DNA from: SUG1106 sp051883095
Lineage (GTDB): Bacteria > Bacillota > Clostridia > Peptostreptococcales > Anaerovoracaceae
NCBI GenBank assembly: GCA_051883095.1
Contig: JBJETB010000011.1
Span: 20,037-84,036, forward strand
Direction: 5' to 3'
DNA length: 64,000 bases
Part shown: positions 8,842 to 17,032 of the stretch, piece by piece
How the letters are laid out: every line of letters begins with the position of its first letter
Position numbering within the stretch: position 1 is the first letter of the stretch
Position numbers and translations under genes: made by a program
Notes under the pieces: model-generated
What the model saw: the letters and a program-made list of their open reading frames with translations, nothing else
What the model was told of the DNA's origin: nothing
Database searches by the model: none

Positions 8842-10185
8842 ATGACAGCATTAGCTATTATAGGGCTTATTTTGGGTATTATCGTTATGATTGCGTTGGC
8901 ATATTGGGGATTGCATGCTGTGCCGTTAAGTCTGGTTGCAGGCGCTGTAGTTTGCATTTTTAATGGAATTAATCTTTGGACAGGCTTTACAACAAGCTGG
9001 GTTGGTGGCTTAGCTACAGTTTTTTCAGCTTACTATATATTGTTCTTTGCATCGACATGTTTTGCAAATATTATGGGCGAGACCGGTGCATGCACAGCAA
9101 TTGCATATAAGTTCCTTGACTGGTTTGGCAAGAAACACATTATTACAGTGCTGACATTATTCTGCTTTATTCTCTGCTACGGCGGCGTAAGCTTTTTCGT
9201 TGTCATGTTTGCAGTTGGACCTATCTTATTCAAATTATTTGAAGAGCTGAATATTCCTCGTAAACTGGCACCGATTCCAATCGGTATCGGTGGTGCGGCA
9301 TGGTGTATGGCAATGCCCGGAAGCACACAGGTACAGAATGTTATTCCGACAGCTCTCGGCACATCTCTGATGAGTGCACCGTTACTTGGTATTGCAATGG
9401 CAGCAACAGGTATGGTAATCAGTCTGATTTATGCAGAACGTGTATATAAGAAGGAAATGGCTTTGGTGCAGTCCGGGGAATCTATTGGATGGGATAAAAA
9501 CTGGAAGAGCCCTATTAAAGGCGAGTTAAGAGCAAAGGAAGATCTGCCGGGCGTGTTCACTTCATTTCTTCCAATGATTGTGTTAGTTGCATTTATTATC
9601 ATCGGAAGTTTGACTAATTTAATATCCAGTGCAACCTTATTATCCTGCCTCGGTATGTCAATCGGTTTCTTAGTATGCCTGATTGCTAATTTTAGATATC
9701 TCAGGGGCAAGCTTTCCGTTATGTTTAAAAATCTGTTCTCCGAAAGTGCAGGTTCGGCAGCAACATCCGCACTTATCTTAGGTGCAGTTGTTGGTTTCGG
9801 CAGCATCGTTTCTTCAACAGAAGCTTTTCAGAACATTTTAACATGGTTGATGGCATTAGATATCCCTATTTATTGGAAGGGTGTTATTTCCACTGGTGTG
9901 GTTGCCGGTGTTACGGCTTCTGCATCCTCCGGTGAACAGCTGGTTATGCAATATCTTGGAGATTACTTCATACAGTCCGGATGCAACCTGGACGTACTCC
10001 ACAGATTGATGGCATTTGCATCCATTACATTGGACTCTCTGCCTCATTCAACAGGATGTTTCCTGATGTTCAGTTATTTTGGAACGAACCACAAATTAAG
10101 CTATAAATATGCATTCTGGAGCAATACAGTATTCACACTGATTGTTACCGTAGTATTTACAACTTTGGTATCTATAATACTCTAA
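8842..10185 (+). CDS. GntP-family organic acid permease
   Basis: This is a very hydrophobic 447-residue inner-membrane protein with about a dozen predicted membrane segments and family-like loops such as GIGGAAWCMAMPGSTQVQNVIP and a C-terminal SSGEQLVMQYLGDYF segment. It fits the GntP/CitMHS-like permeases, which import gluconate, 3-hydroxybutyrate and related hydroxy acids by proton symport. Its position between the beta-hydroxy acid dehydrogenase and the other degradative genes makes it the probable importer of the pathway substrate. AGGAGGTACGAA precedes the ATG. A stem-loop (10200-10235) follows the stop. Confidence 0.82.
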   Translation: MTALAIIGLILGIIVMIALAYWGLHAVPLSLVAGAVVCIFNGINLWTGFTTSWVGGLATVFSAYYILFFASTCFANIMGETGACTAIAYKFLDWFGKKHIITVLTLFCFILCYGGVSFFVVMFAVGPILFKLFEELNIPRKLAPIPIGIGGAAWCMAMPGSTQVQNVIPTALGTSLMSAPLLGIAMAATGMVISLIYAERVYKKEMALVQSGESIGWDKNWKSPIKGELRAKEDLPGVFTSFLPMIVLVAFIIIGSLTNLISSATLLSCLGMSIGFLVCLIANFRYLRGKLSVMFKNLFSESAGSAATSALILGAVVGFGSIVSSTEAFQNILTWLMALDIPIYWKGVISTGVVAGVTASASSGEQLVMQYLGDYFIQSGCNLDVLHRLMAFASITLDSLPHSTGCFLMFSYFGTNHKLSYKYAFWSNTVFTLIVTVVFTTLVSIIL

Positions 10186-10199
10186 ACGTTGGCTTTTAC

Positions 10200-10235
10200 G
10201 GATGCCCGGACAGTTGGGCGGCAGTTCGGGTATCC
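10200..10235 (+). other. Intercistronic stem-loop after the permease gene
   Basis: GGATGCCCGGA pairs with TTCGGGTATCC across a 14-nt loop with one G.T pair. There is no T-tract, so it is unlikely to terminate. It stands out as a GC-rich patch in an AT-rich operon and could stabilise or separate the upstream mRNA segment. Confidence 0.45.
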
Positions 10236-10267
10236 GGCAAAAGTATGGAGTAGGAAAGGTAAAGGCA

Positions 10268-11128
10268 ATGAGTATAAAAAAAGTGACAGTTGTAGGCGGC
10301 GGTCTGATGGGACGTCAAATTGCGCTGAACAGTGCAATTTATGGTTACAACACTATTGTGTATGACAAATTTGCAAAGGTTCTTGATGAAGTGACCGCAT
10401 GGGCCGATGACTATTTGGATGACAGAATAAAGAAAGGTAAAATGACACCGGAAAAAGTCGAAGAAATTAAGAAAAACTTTATGGTTGAAGCTGATATGGA
10501 AAAGGCTGTACAGGATGCGGACTTTGTCCTGGAAGCAATTATTGAAAAAGAATCTGCTAAAAGAGATTTATTTAAGGAGATAGGCCCTTATATGAAAAAA
10601 GGCTGTATTATTGCAACAAATTCAAGCTATATGTGTTCTTCTCTTTTTAAAGATGATGTGCCAGATGCCTCTTTACTGTGTAACTGCCATTTCTATAATC
10701 CGGCATTACAAATGAAATTTGTCGAGGTTGTACAGGGTGAACATACAGCAAAGTCAACGATTGAAGAAGTGATGGAGTATTGCAGAAATTCCGGCAAACA
10801 TCCAATTTGGATGAAGAAAGAGATTCCCGGATTTGCAGCCAACAGAATTGTTCAGGTTATTCGTGAAGAAGCATTTTCACTGGTTGAGAACGGTTATTTA
10901 TCATTTGAGGATATGGATGCGGCCTGTGAACTGGGTCTGGGGCATTCATTAGGACCTTTTAGGCTAACAGATTTGGTCGGTATCAATCTTGCGTATCAGA
11001 TTTTAAATGATGAATTTGAAGAAACAGGAGTAAAACCTGCGGGCTATGAAATGATTAAAGCTCATTATGATAAGGGCGAATACGGTCAAAGCACAGGAAA
11101 AGGCTTTTATGATTATACAAAAAATTAG
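10268..11128 (+). CDS. 3-hydroxyacyl-CoA (3-hydroxybutyryl-CoA type) dehydrogenase
   Basis: It is an NAD(P)-dependent dehydrogenase interconverting 3-hydroxyacyl-CoA and 3-ketoacyl-CoA; 286 residues, the usual Hbd length. The Rossmann motif is GGGLMGRQIA near residue 10. NSSYMCSS and the HFYNPALQMKFVEVV segment match the family's catalytic Ser/His region, and GLGHSLGPFRLTDLVGI and STGKGFYDY match the C-terminal dimer domain. An ATG at 10268 preceded by AGGAAAGGTAAAGGCA is preferred over an upstream in-frame start at 10202 that lies inside the stem-loop region. In this operon it could reduce acetoacetyl-CoA to rebalance NADH. It is a paralogue of the gene at 41932. Confidence 0.88.
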   Translation: MSIKKVTVVGGGLMGRQIALNSAIYGYNTIVYDKFAKVLDEVTAWADDYLDDRIKKGKMTPEKVEEIKKNFMVEADMEKAVQDADFVLEAIIEKESAKRDLFKEIGPYMKKGCIIATNSSYMCSSLFKDDVPDASLLCNCHFYNPALQMKFVEVVQGEHTAKSTIEEVMEYCRNSGKHPIWMKKEIPGFAANRIVQVIREEAFSLVENGYLSFEDMDAACELGLGHSLGPFRLTDLVGINLAYQILNDEFEETGVKPAGYEMIKAHYDKGEYGQSTGKGFYDYTKN

Positions 11129-11161
11129 GAAATGAAATATGATTTGAAAAGGAGAATCGGT

Positions 11162-12004
11162 ATGAATAAAAAAGTGATTATCAGCGCAGCGCTGACGGGT
11201 TCGATTGTACCAAATGACAATTGTACGGCAAGACCTGTGACACCGGAGCAGATTGCGGCTGATGCTGTCAAGGTTGTGAAAGCAGGAGCTGCTGTTGTAC
11301 ATCTTCATGCGAGAAATGAAGATTTAACAGATACATTGTCTGTGCAGAAATTTAAAGAAATTGTCGATGCAGTGAATGCTGCCTTCGATAAAGAAAATCT
11401 GGATGCAATTATAAATATTTCGACATCAAGCGGAACATCCGGATGTACAGAAGAAGAACGTATTGAACCAATTAAGGAACTGCGTCCTGAGATGTGTTCA
11501 TATGATGCCGGTAGCATGAACTGGGCATGCGGCGGTGTATTTATGAATTCACCAAGATTTCTTCATATGCTGAATAAGGCATGTGAGGAATATAAAGTAA
11601 AACCGGAAATGGAGATTTTTGATGGCGGAATGATGACCAACATTGAATATTACATCAATAAAGGTGAGTTAAAGGCTCCGATTCACTATCAATTTATTCT
11701 GGGTGTTCTCGGCGGTCTGGAAGGTACACCTGAGAATGTGGCATTTTTGAAAAACAGAATTCCAGAAGGCTCAACATGGAGTATCAGCGGCATCGGAAAA
11801 TGCCATATGGATATGATGTTGGCAGGGTTGGCTTATGGTGCAGACGGTCTCAGAGTCGGATTGGAAGATAATATTTATTATGCTCATGGAGAAAAGGCAA
11901 CAAATGAACAGCTTGTAAAGAGATGTGCAGACCTTTGCAGACTGGTAGGAAGAGAGCCGGCAACGGCAACAGAAGCAAGAGAAATACTTGGAATTAAACG
12001 TTAA
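11162..12004 (+). CDS. Beta-keto acid cleavage enzyme (BKACE, DUF849)
   Basis: BKACE enzymes condense a beta-keto acid with acetyl-CoA and split it into acetoacetate and a new acyl-CoA; Kce of lysine fermentation and the dehydrocarnitine cleavage enzyme belong here. The 280-residue protein is a zinc-dependent TIM barrel. It shows AALTGS and ARPVTPEQIAADA at the N-terminus, the metal motif HLHARN (His47, His49) and the GLRVGLEDN segment with Glu235, matching the known His/His/Glu ligands. AAAAGGAGAATCGG supports the ATG at 11162. With the carnitine-dehydrogenase-like gene upstream, the substrate is presumably the beta-keto product of that enzyme. Confidence 0.9.
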   Translation: MNKKVIISAALTGSIVPNDNCTARPVTPEQIAADAVKVVKAGAAVVHLHARNEDLTDTLSVQKFKEIVDAVNAAFDKENLDAIINISTSSGTSGCTEEERIEPIKELRPEMCSYDAGSMNWACGGVFMNSPRFLHMLNKACEEYKVKPEMEIFDGGMMTNIEYYINKGELKAPIHYQFILGVLGGLEGTPENVAFLKNRIPEGSTWSISGIGKCHMDMMLAGLAYGADGLRVGLEDNIYYAHGEKATNEQLVKRCADLCRLVGREPATATEAREILGIKR

Positions 12005-12052
12005 CATGAATCTACGATGAATTAGAATTTACAGTGAAAATTGGAGGGAAAA

Positions 12053-13216
12053 ATGCGAGAACCAGTTATAGTTGCATATGGCAGATCCGCTGTATGCAAG
12101 TCAAGAAAAGGCGGCTTCTCCGGAATGCACCCTTTGGAGTACGCAGCACAGGTTTTGGACGGCGTTCTTAACAAAATACCTCAGCTTGACAGAGGCGATA
12201 TTGAGGATATTATTGTTGGCTGTGCTGTCCAGCACGGAAGAGCATCTATGAATATGGGGAGACTTCTGTCTGAACGAGTTGGACTGCCTCGCCAGGTTGC
12301 AGGACAGTCCGTAAACCGTTTCTGCTCGTCAGGGCTTCAGGCTATTGCAACTGCCAGCAACGCGATTTTGGCAGGGCAAGGTGACGTGTATATCGCCGGA
12401 GGAATAGAGGATATGACAGGAACCTTTTCCCCATATCCTGAAGAATATATGGATCCATGGCTTAAGGAAAATGAACCTGGCTCATATATGGCAATGGGCA
12501 TTACAGCAGAAAATGTAGTAAAACGTTACAATATTACAAGGGAAGACATGGATGCATTTGCTGTAGACTCCCACAGAAAAGCAATGATAGCAAGAGATGC
12601 AGGGAAGCTTGCACCTTCGATTATTCCTGTAATGGGAGTTAATCATGCGGGGCAGGAAAAACTGATTACTGTTGATGAGGGTATAAGAGACAATGTGAAG
12701 CTTAGTGCCCTTCAGGAACTCAAGCCTTGCTTTGTTTCTGCCGAAGAAGGAGGAACGGTCACTGCCGGTACAAGTTCACAGACATCAGATGCTGCTGCCT
12801 TTGTTGTACTGATGGACAGACAGAAGGCTGAAAACCTTGGAATTGAACCAGTTGGAAGATTGGTTTCATTTGCAGTCGCCGGATGCGATCCTACAGAGAT
12901 GGGAGTGGGTCCTGCGTATGCAGTTCCAAAGGTTATGGAAAGAGCCGGAATGTTAATTGACGACATGGATGTTATCGAAATTAACGAAGCATTCGCAAGC
13001 CAGGCCATATATTGCATTCGTAAGCTTGGATTTAAGCCGGAAAAAGTTAATCCTTACGGTGGTGCGCTGGCACTGGGCCATCCTATGGGAGCAACCGGTG
13101 CATTTCTTACTGAAAAGGCACTTGATTACCTCAAGGATAACAATAAAAAATATGGATTAGTCACTATGTGCATCGGAGGAGGAATGGGCGCAGCCGGGAT
13201 TTTTGAGCGCTTTTAG
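12053..13216 (+). CDS. Acetyl-CoA acetyltransferase (thiolase)
   Basis: This 387-residue thiolase interconverts two acetyl-CoA and acetoacetyl-CoA or cleaves longer 3-ketoacyl-CoA. The nucleophilic Cys91 sits in SVNRFCSSGLQAI, followed by INEAFASQ, GHPMGATG (catalytic His) and CIGGGMG (second catalytic Cys). TTGGAGGGAAAA precedes the ATG at 12053. In this operon it would split the acetoacetyl-CoA formed from BKACE-derived acetoacetate into two acetyl-CoA, one of which re-enters the BKACE step. It is clearly distinct in sequence from the second thiolase at 43595. Confidence 0.92.
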   Translation: MREPVIVAYGRSAVCKSRKGGFSGMHPLEYAAQVLDGVLNKIPQLDRGDIEDIIVGCAVQHGRASMNMGRLLSERVGLPRQVAGQSVNRFCSSGLQAIATASNAILAGQGDVYIAGGIEDMTGTFSPYPEEYMDPWLKENEPGSYMAMGITAENVVKRYNITREDMDAFAVDSHRKAMIARDAGKLAPSIIPVMGVNHAGQEKLITVDEGIRDNVKLSALQELKPCFVSAEEGGTVTAGTSSQTSDAAAFVVLMDRQKAENLGIEPVGRLVSFAVAGCDPTEMGVGPAYAVPKVMERAGMLIDDMDVIEINEAFASQAIYCIRKLGFKPEKVNPYGGALALGHPMGATGAFLTEKALDYLKDNNKKYGLVTMCIGGGMGAAGIFERF

Positions 13217-13272
13217 ACATGGGTTTCATGAAAAATTGGTGACTTTTTCAGAAAGGTGAATTATTATAAAAA

Positions 13273-14580
13273 ATGAAAGAATCCCTTATTAAAGAATTTA
13301 AAAACAGAGAAACCACCATAGAAGAAGCGGTTAAGATTGTTAAAAACGGAGATGTCGTAAATGTTGGTTCTTTCTCCGGTATAAGCACTGTTCTGCTTAA
13401 TGCTTTAGGCGAAAGAGAGGACATCACTGATGTTACAATTACAGGTTCCAATTTTGTGAAGCCGACACCTCTCTTTGATCAGCCGGAAAGATGCCATGTT
13501 TATACATCATTTTTAGGTGCGGAAGACCGTCGTATTCTTCCAAGCGGTATTCTGGACTATACCTGTGTCCACCTCAGCCAGATAGATATATGGTGCAGGG
13601 AGACCTGTCCTCCGACAGTGCTTTTTCTGGAAGTTTCAAGTCCTGACGAAGAAGGATATATGTCTCTTGGAACAGCAAGCATTGCGTGCGGAAAATATCT
13701 CATGGAAAAAGCTGACCGTATTGTTCTTCAGATTAACAGTAAAATGCCTTATGTCTTAGGAGAAGATAATAAAATACATATCACTCAGGCTGATAAAATA
13801 GTATATCATGATGAAGATATTCTGGAGCTCCCGCCTTTCCCGACTACGCCGGAAGTGGAACAGATTTCTAAATTTCTTATAGAGCAGATTCCTGACGGTG
13901 CCTGTGTTCAGATAGGTATAGGAAACATCGGCAATGCTGTCGCCTACGGTTTAAAAGATAAAAACGATCTTGGCGTTCACACCGAAATGCTCACAGAAAG
14001 TCTTGTATATCTCGTGGAGAACGGAAACGTAACCAATGCAAGGAAGGCTTTCAAGCCGGGTGTGACAGTTTCTTCATTTGCTCTTGGAAGCAAGCATATG
14101 TACGAATTTCTGGATCACAACGAAAAGATGTATTTCATGCCATTCCCTGTTGTAAACGATCCATTTATAATCAGTCAGAACGACAACATGATATCTATCA
14201 ACAGCGCACTTCAGATCAATCTTTTCGGAGAAGTCGTCTCTGATAATATGAATGGCATACAGTACAGCGGCTGCGGAGGACAGATTGATTTTGTACGCGG
14301 TGCACAAAGATCAAAGGGCGGCAAATCCTTTATCGCTATTCCGTCTGTTAACATCAGTCATCGCACAGGCAAGGTAACCAGCAGAATCGTTTCCCACTTC
14401 GATCCTTATACTGCGGTTACCACACCCAGAGCAGATACTCAGTATGTAGCGACTGAATACGGATGCGTAAATCTTAAGCCTCTTTCAATGCGAGACAGAG
14501 TTCATGCCATGATCAGTCTGGCACATCCTGATTTCCGTGCAGAGCTGGAAGAGGATGCGAAGAGGGCAGAAATATTATAA
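13273..14580 (+). CDS. Class I acetyl-CoA hydrolase/transferase family CoA-transferase (4-hydroxybutyrate or butyrate CoA-transferase type)
   Basis: The 435-residue single-chain CoA-transferase resembles 4-hydroxybutyrate/butyryl-CoA:acetate CoA-transferases. The catalytic glutamate that forms the CoA thioester is Glu238 in LGVHTEML. A glycine-rich GIGNIGNAVA precedes it, and SGCGGQIDFVRGAQ is the typical C-terminal oxyanion/CoA region. It is the last gene of the operon, 56 bp after the thiolase, with AGAAAGGTGAATT upstream. Its likely role here is moving CoA from the acyl-CoA released by BKACE onto acetoacetate (or acetate), so that thiolase can act. A strong hairpin at 14648 ends the operon. 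Confidence 0.88.
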   Translation: MKESLIKEFKNRETTIEEAVKIVKNGDVVNVGSFSGISTVLLNALGEREDITDVTITGSNFVKPTPLFDQPERCHVYTSFLGAEDRRILPSGILDYTCVHLSQIDIWCRETCPPTVLFLEVSSPDEEGYMSLGTASIACGKYLMEKADRIVLQINSKMPYVLGEDNKIHITQADKIVYHDEDILELPPFPTTPEVEQISKFLIEQIPDGACVQIGIGNIGNAVAYGLKDKNDLGVHTEMLTESLVYLVENGNVTNARKAFKPGVTVSSFALGSKHMYEFLDHNEKMYFMPFPVVNDPFIISQNDNMISINSALQINLFGEVVSDNMNGIQYSGCGGQIDFVRGAQRSKGGKSFIAIPSVNISHRTGKVTSRIVSHFDPYTAVTTPRADTQYVATEYGCVNLKPLSMRDRVHAMISLAHPDFRAELEEDAKRAEIL

Positions 14581-14647
14581 GACAACAACATAACAAAAGA
14601 CTTATTCTCCTGCTCCACGGAGAAAGAGAGGCAAGATACAAAATAAC

Positions 14648-14708
14648 AAAAAGGGTATATCACTCAAGCTGATTTATCAATCAGCTGTGTGGCATACCCT
14701 TTAATTTA
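14648..14708. terminator. Bidirectional terminator between the CoA-transferase operon and fba
   Basis: Outer arms AAAGGGTAT (14650-14658) and ATACCCTTT (14694-14702) flank an inner perfect AGCTGATT-TATC-AATCAGCT hairpin (14667-14686). An A-run on the left and TTTAATTT on the right let it work for both converging transcripts (fba ends at 14713). Confidence 0.8.
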
Positions 14709-14712
14709 TAAG

Positions 14713-15642
14713 TTACAGCGTGCCTGAAGCGTTGAGCACATTTTTAATCTTGTGCTGAACCATAGCCTGAATGGCGTCTCTGCCTGGGCCCAGATATTTA
14801 CGAGGGTCGAACTCTGCAGGGTTTTCTGCGATAAACTTGCGAACCTCTGCTGTGAGAGCCAGTCTGAGGTCTGTGTCGATATTTACCTTACAGATACCGT
14901 ACTTGGTAGCTTCTCTGATCATTTCTTCAGGAACGCCCTGAGCGCCCGGGATGTTGCCGCCGTACTGATTGCACTTGTCCACGAATTCCTTGAGAACTGT
15001 GGATGCACCGTGGAGCACCAGCGGGGTGTCAGGTATAAGCTTATGTATTGTCTTTAATCTCTCAAAATCAAGATAAGGTTCACCCTTGAACTTGTAAGCA
15101 CCGTGGCTTGTGCCTATGGCGATGGCAAGGGAATCAACCCCTGTTCTTTCTACGAATTCTGCTGCTTCATCAGGGTCTGTGAAGGTCGCCGAACGTGCGT
15201 CAACCTTGACGTTATCTTCAACTCCTGCCAGCTTGCCCAGCTCTGCTTCTACCACTACACCATGGGCATGAGCATAGTCAACGACCTCTTTGGTTATGCG
15301 GATGTTTTCTTCGAAAGGATGCTTGGAGCCATCTATCATGACGGAGGTGAATCCATCGTCTACACACTTTTTGCATATTTCGAAGTCTTCACCATGGTCG
15401 AGATGAAGGGCGATATCAAGGCCTGTGTCCAGAATGGCCGCTTCAACAAGCTTTAAAAGATACGCCGGCTTGGCGTATTTGCGCGCGCCTGCTGACACCT
15501 GCAGAATAAGCGGTGATTTTTCAATCTTAGCTGCTTCTACGATACCCTGAATTATTTCCATATTATTAACATTAAAAGCGCCGATGGCGTAGTCTGACTT
15601 GAGCGCCTTGGCGAACATTTCCTTGGTAGTTACCAGTGCCAC
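14713..15642 (-). CDS. fba: Class II fructose-bisphosphate aldolase
   Basis: It is a zinc-dependent aldolase interconverting fructose-1,6-bisphosphate with DHAP and glyceraldehyde-3-phosphate in glycolysis. The 309-residue length fits the class IIB Gram-positive type. It shows GAFNVNNMEIIQG at the N-terminus, LHLDHGEDFE with the zinc-binding His, DGSKHPFEENI, EAELGKLAGVED, LVLHGAST and KVNIDTDLR. The start codon is GTG at 15642, preceded by AGGAGG eight bases upstream; no ATG is better placed. It is a backbone gene, convergent with the accessory operon on its left. Confidence 0.97.
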   Translation of the reverse strand: MALVTTKEMFAKALKSDYAIGAFNVNNMEIIQGIVEAAKIEKSPLILQVSAGARKYAKPAYLLKLVEAAILDTGLDIALHLDHGEDFEICKKCVDDGFTSVMIDGSKHPFEENIRITKEVVDYAHAHGVVVEAELGKLAGVEDNVKVDARSATFTDPDEAAEFVERTGVDSLAIAIGTSHGAYKFKGEPYLDFERLKTIHKLIPDTPLVLHGASTVLKEFVDKCNQYGGNIPGAQGVPEEMIREATKYGICKVNIDTDLRLALTAEVRKFIAENPAEFDPRKYLGPGRDAIQAMVQHKIKNVLNASGTL

Positions 15643-15737
15643 AATATTACCTCCTGATTATCTGCATACTGCAGAGTATTGAAACTACTACAAGTATACA
15701 ACAAAGCCGCCGGTCTGAAAAGATATCATTTTTGCTT

Positions 15738-16049
15738 TTATTCTTTATTTTTTCCGGAAAGGCTGCCCAGGAGAGGTCCCATAACGTTTATGATTCCGTC
15801 CAGGTCAGGAAGTGCGTCGGTGTTAATCAGTTGTGAAGGTTCGGGGAGTTTAGGCGGATTGAGTGCCATCTGTCCCATGCTGTCCAGTTTATCCATGAAA
15901 CCAACCATGCGATGAAAGTCGCTGATGAGACTTATGGGCTCAAGCTTTCCCGGAGTCGGAGCACCATGGGTACCTTTGCCTCCTCCCAGCACGCCTGCCA
16001 CGACAACTACTGCTATAATCAGGCCGATTGAGTCTGAATTCTTTGCCAT
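15738..16049 (-). CDS. Small predicted membrane-anchored protein of unknown function
   Basis: I do not recognise this 103-residue protein. It has one N-terminal hydrophobic segment (SIGLIIAVVVVAGVLGG) followed by a soluble tail rich in Met, Leu, Pro and Asp, with the pattern ISDFHRMVGFMDKLDSMGQM. GGAGGTATACATA supports the ATG. It is divergent from the small gene at 16142, whose product has a similar Met-rich helical style; the pair may act together, but that is only a guess from position. Confidence 0.65.
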   Translation of the reverse strand: MAKNSDSIGLIIAVVVVAGVLGGGKGTHGAPTPGKLEPISLISDFHRMVGFMDKLDSMGQMALNPPKLPEPSQLINTDALPDLDGIINVMGPLLGSLSGKNKE

Positions 16050-16141
16050 TATGTATACCTCCTGTTCATAAATATATTATGAAACTCATGGCGTCGGGGT
16101 GCATAGATTGTATGAGAAAGCAGTCAGGAGGTAATAGATGT

Positions 16142-16405
16142 ATGGACTTAAATGAAAAGATGGCGGCAGAGATTGCTGCACAGCTGGGTCTTTCGGGAAG
16201 AAAGGGTGTCGATGCCGGAACGGTGAAAAAGCTGGAGGGCAAAAGCGATACCGAACTGGCAAGGGACATCCTGAGAATGAAGGAACAGCTTGAGGCTAAC
16301 AATATAAGCCCGCAGCAGCAGATCGCCATCGTGAGAAAACTGATGCCAATGATGGATGCCAATCAAAAAGCCCGGTTACAGAGAGTAATCGAGCTTCTGA
16401 AATAA
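16142..16405 (+). CDS. Small acidic/basic helical protein of unknown function
   Basis: This 87-residue soluble protein starts MDLNEKMAAEIAAQLGL. It is predicted to be all-helical, with repeated charged stretches (ARDILRMKEQLEANN, IVRKLMPMMDANQKARLQRVIELL). AGGAGG at 16126-16131 lies ten bases before this ATG, which I prefer over a longer in-frame start at 16028 that overlaps the divergent gene. No family recognised. Confidence 0.65.
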   Translation: MDLNEKMAAEIAAQLGLSGRKGVDAGTVKKLEGKSDTELARDILRMKEQLEANNISPQQQIAIVRKLMPMMDANQKARLQRVIELLK

Positions 16406-16410
16406 GCATG

Positions 16411-16437
16411 GACTGAGGCTTTTAGCCCCAGTTCATT
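16411..16437. terminator. Imperfect hairpin between convergent small genes
   Basis: ACTGAGGC pairs with GCCCCAGT around TTTTA with one mismatch, followed by TCATTTT. It overlaps the stop codon of the minus-strand gene and lies six bases past the stop of the plus-strand gene, so a compact terminator shared by both is possible. Confidence 0.35.
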
Positions 16438-16907
16438 TTCTTTGCAATTTCAACCTTGGTGGAGCCCTTCTGGAAAGTGAAGGTTCCTGCTTTTACCTTT
16501 TCGTGGTCCATTCCGTTGTCGTCACAGATTTTCTTGTATTCGTCGTAGTCGTCAAACAGTCCCTTGTCGATGAGACACTGGATAGCCGCTGACGCGCTGT
16601 TTCCGGTAACTTCGACTTCTACATCCTTCGTGAGGACACCGCCCTGCCACAGCGGAACATCCTGCGTACTGTTATCGTCTGTGTTGTCTTCGATGTCGTC
16701 ACCATCCGTATTATCACCGCTGTCATCGGCTTCGTTTCCGCCGTTCACAGGTGTTTCTATACCGGTGTCGTCAGTTCCCAGGAGCTGCTTGGGATATTCA
16801 AGAATGATATTGAGTCTCCAGAAAATAACCAGTGCAGCCACCGCCAGGATAAGAACAGCAATAATTATATCATTTTTGTCATAAATAAAATCCTTGAATT
16901 TTTTCAT
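16422..16907 (-). CDS. Membrane-anchored protein with an MltG/YceG-like C-terminal module
   Basis: The 161-residue protein starts MKKFKDFIYDKNDIIIAVLI, a single N-terminal membrane anchor (about residues 14-35). A low-complexity Asp/Asn/Thr linker (roughly 50-85) follows. The C-terminal module (VEVEVTGNSASAAIQCLIDKGL ... VKAGTFTFQKGSTKVEIAKKMN in pieces) resembles the LysM-like segment that precedes the catalytic domain in MltG/YceG lytic transglycosylases. No catalytic domain is present. The start at 16907 has GGAGGAAAAC upstream and is preferred over a longer in-frame start at 17018. Confidence 0.7.
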   Translation of the reverse strand: MKKFKDFIYDKNDIIIAVLILAVAALVIFWRLNIILEYPKQLLGTDDTGIETPVNGGNEADDSGDNTDGDDIEDNTDDNSTQDVPLWQGGVLTKDVEVEVTGNSASAAIQCLIDKGLFDDYDEYKKICDDNGMDHEKVKAGTFTFQKGSTKVEIAKKMNWG

Positions 16908-17032
16908 GTTTTCCTCCGAATTACCCGCGTATGTAACAATACATTTACATTTTAGCAGATTTAGACTTTTTTCACAAGCTGTTTTGGTGTATAATATTTT
17001 GGTAAGTTTCGTTAGCATACAAAAGGATAATC

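Noticed and set aside
7838..14580. Gamma-butyrobetaine/carnitine to trimethylamine (gbu/cai/cut) cluster
   Set aside because: There is no BCCT or betaine ABC transporter, acyl-CoA dehydrogenase pair, or choline/carnitine lyase. Only the first dehydrogenase is carnitine-like.
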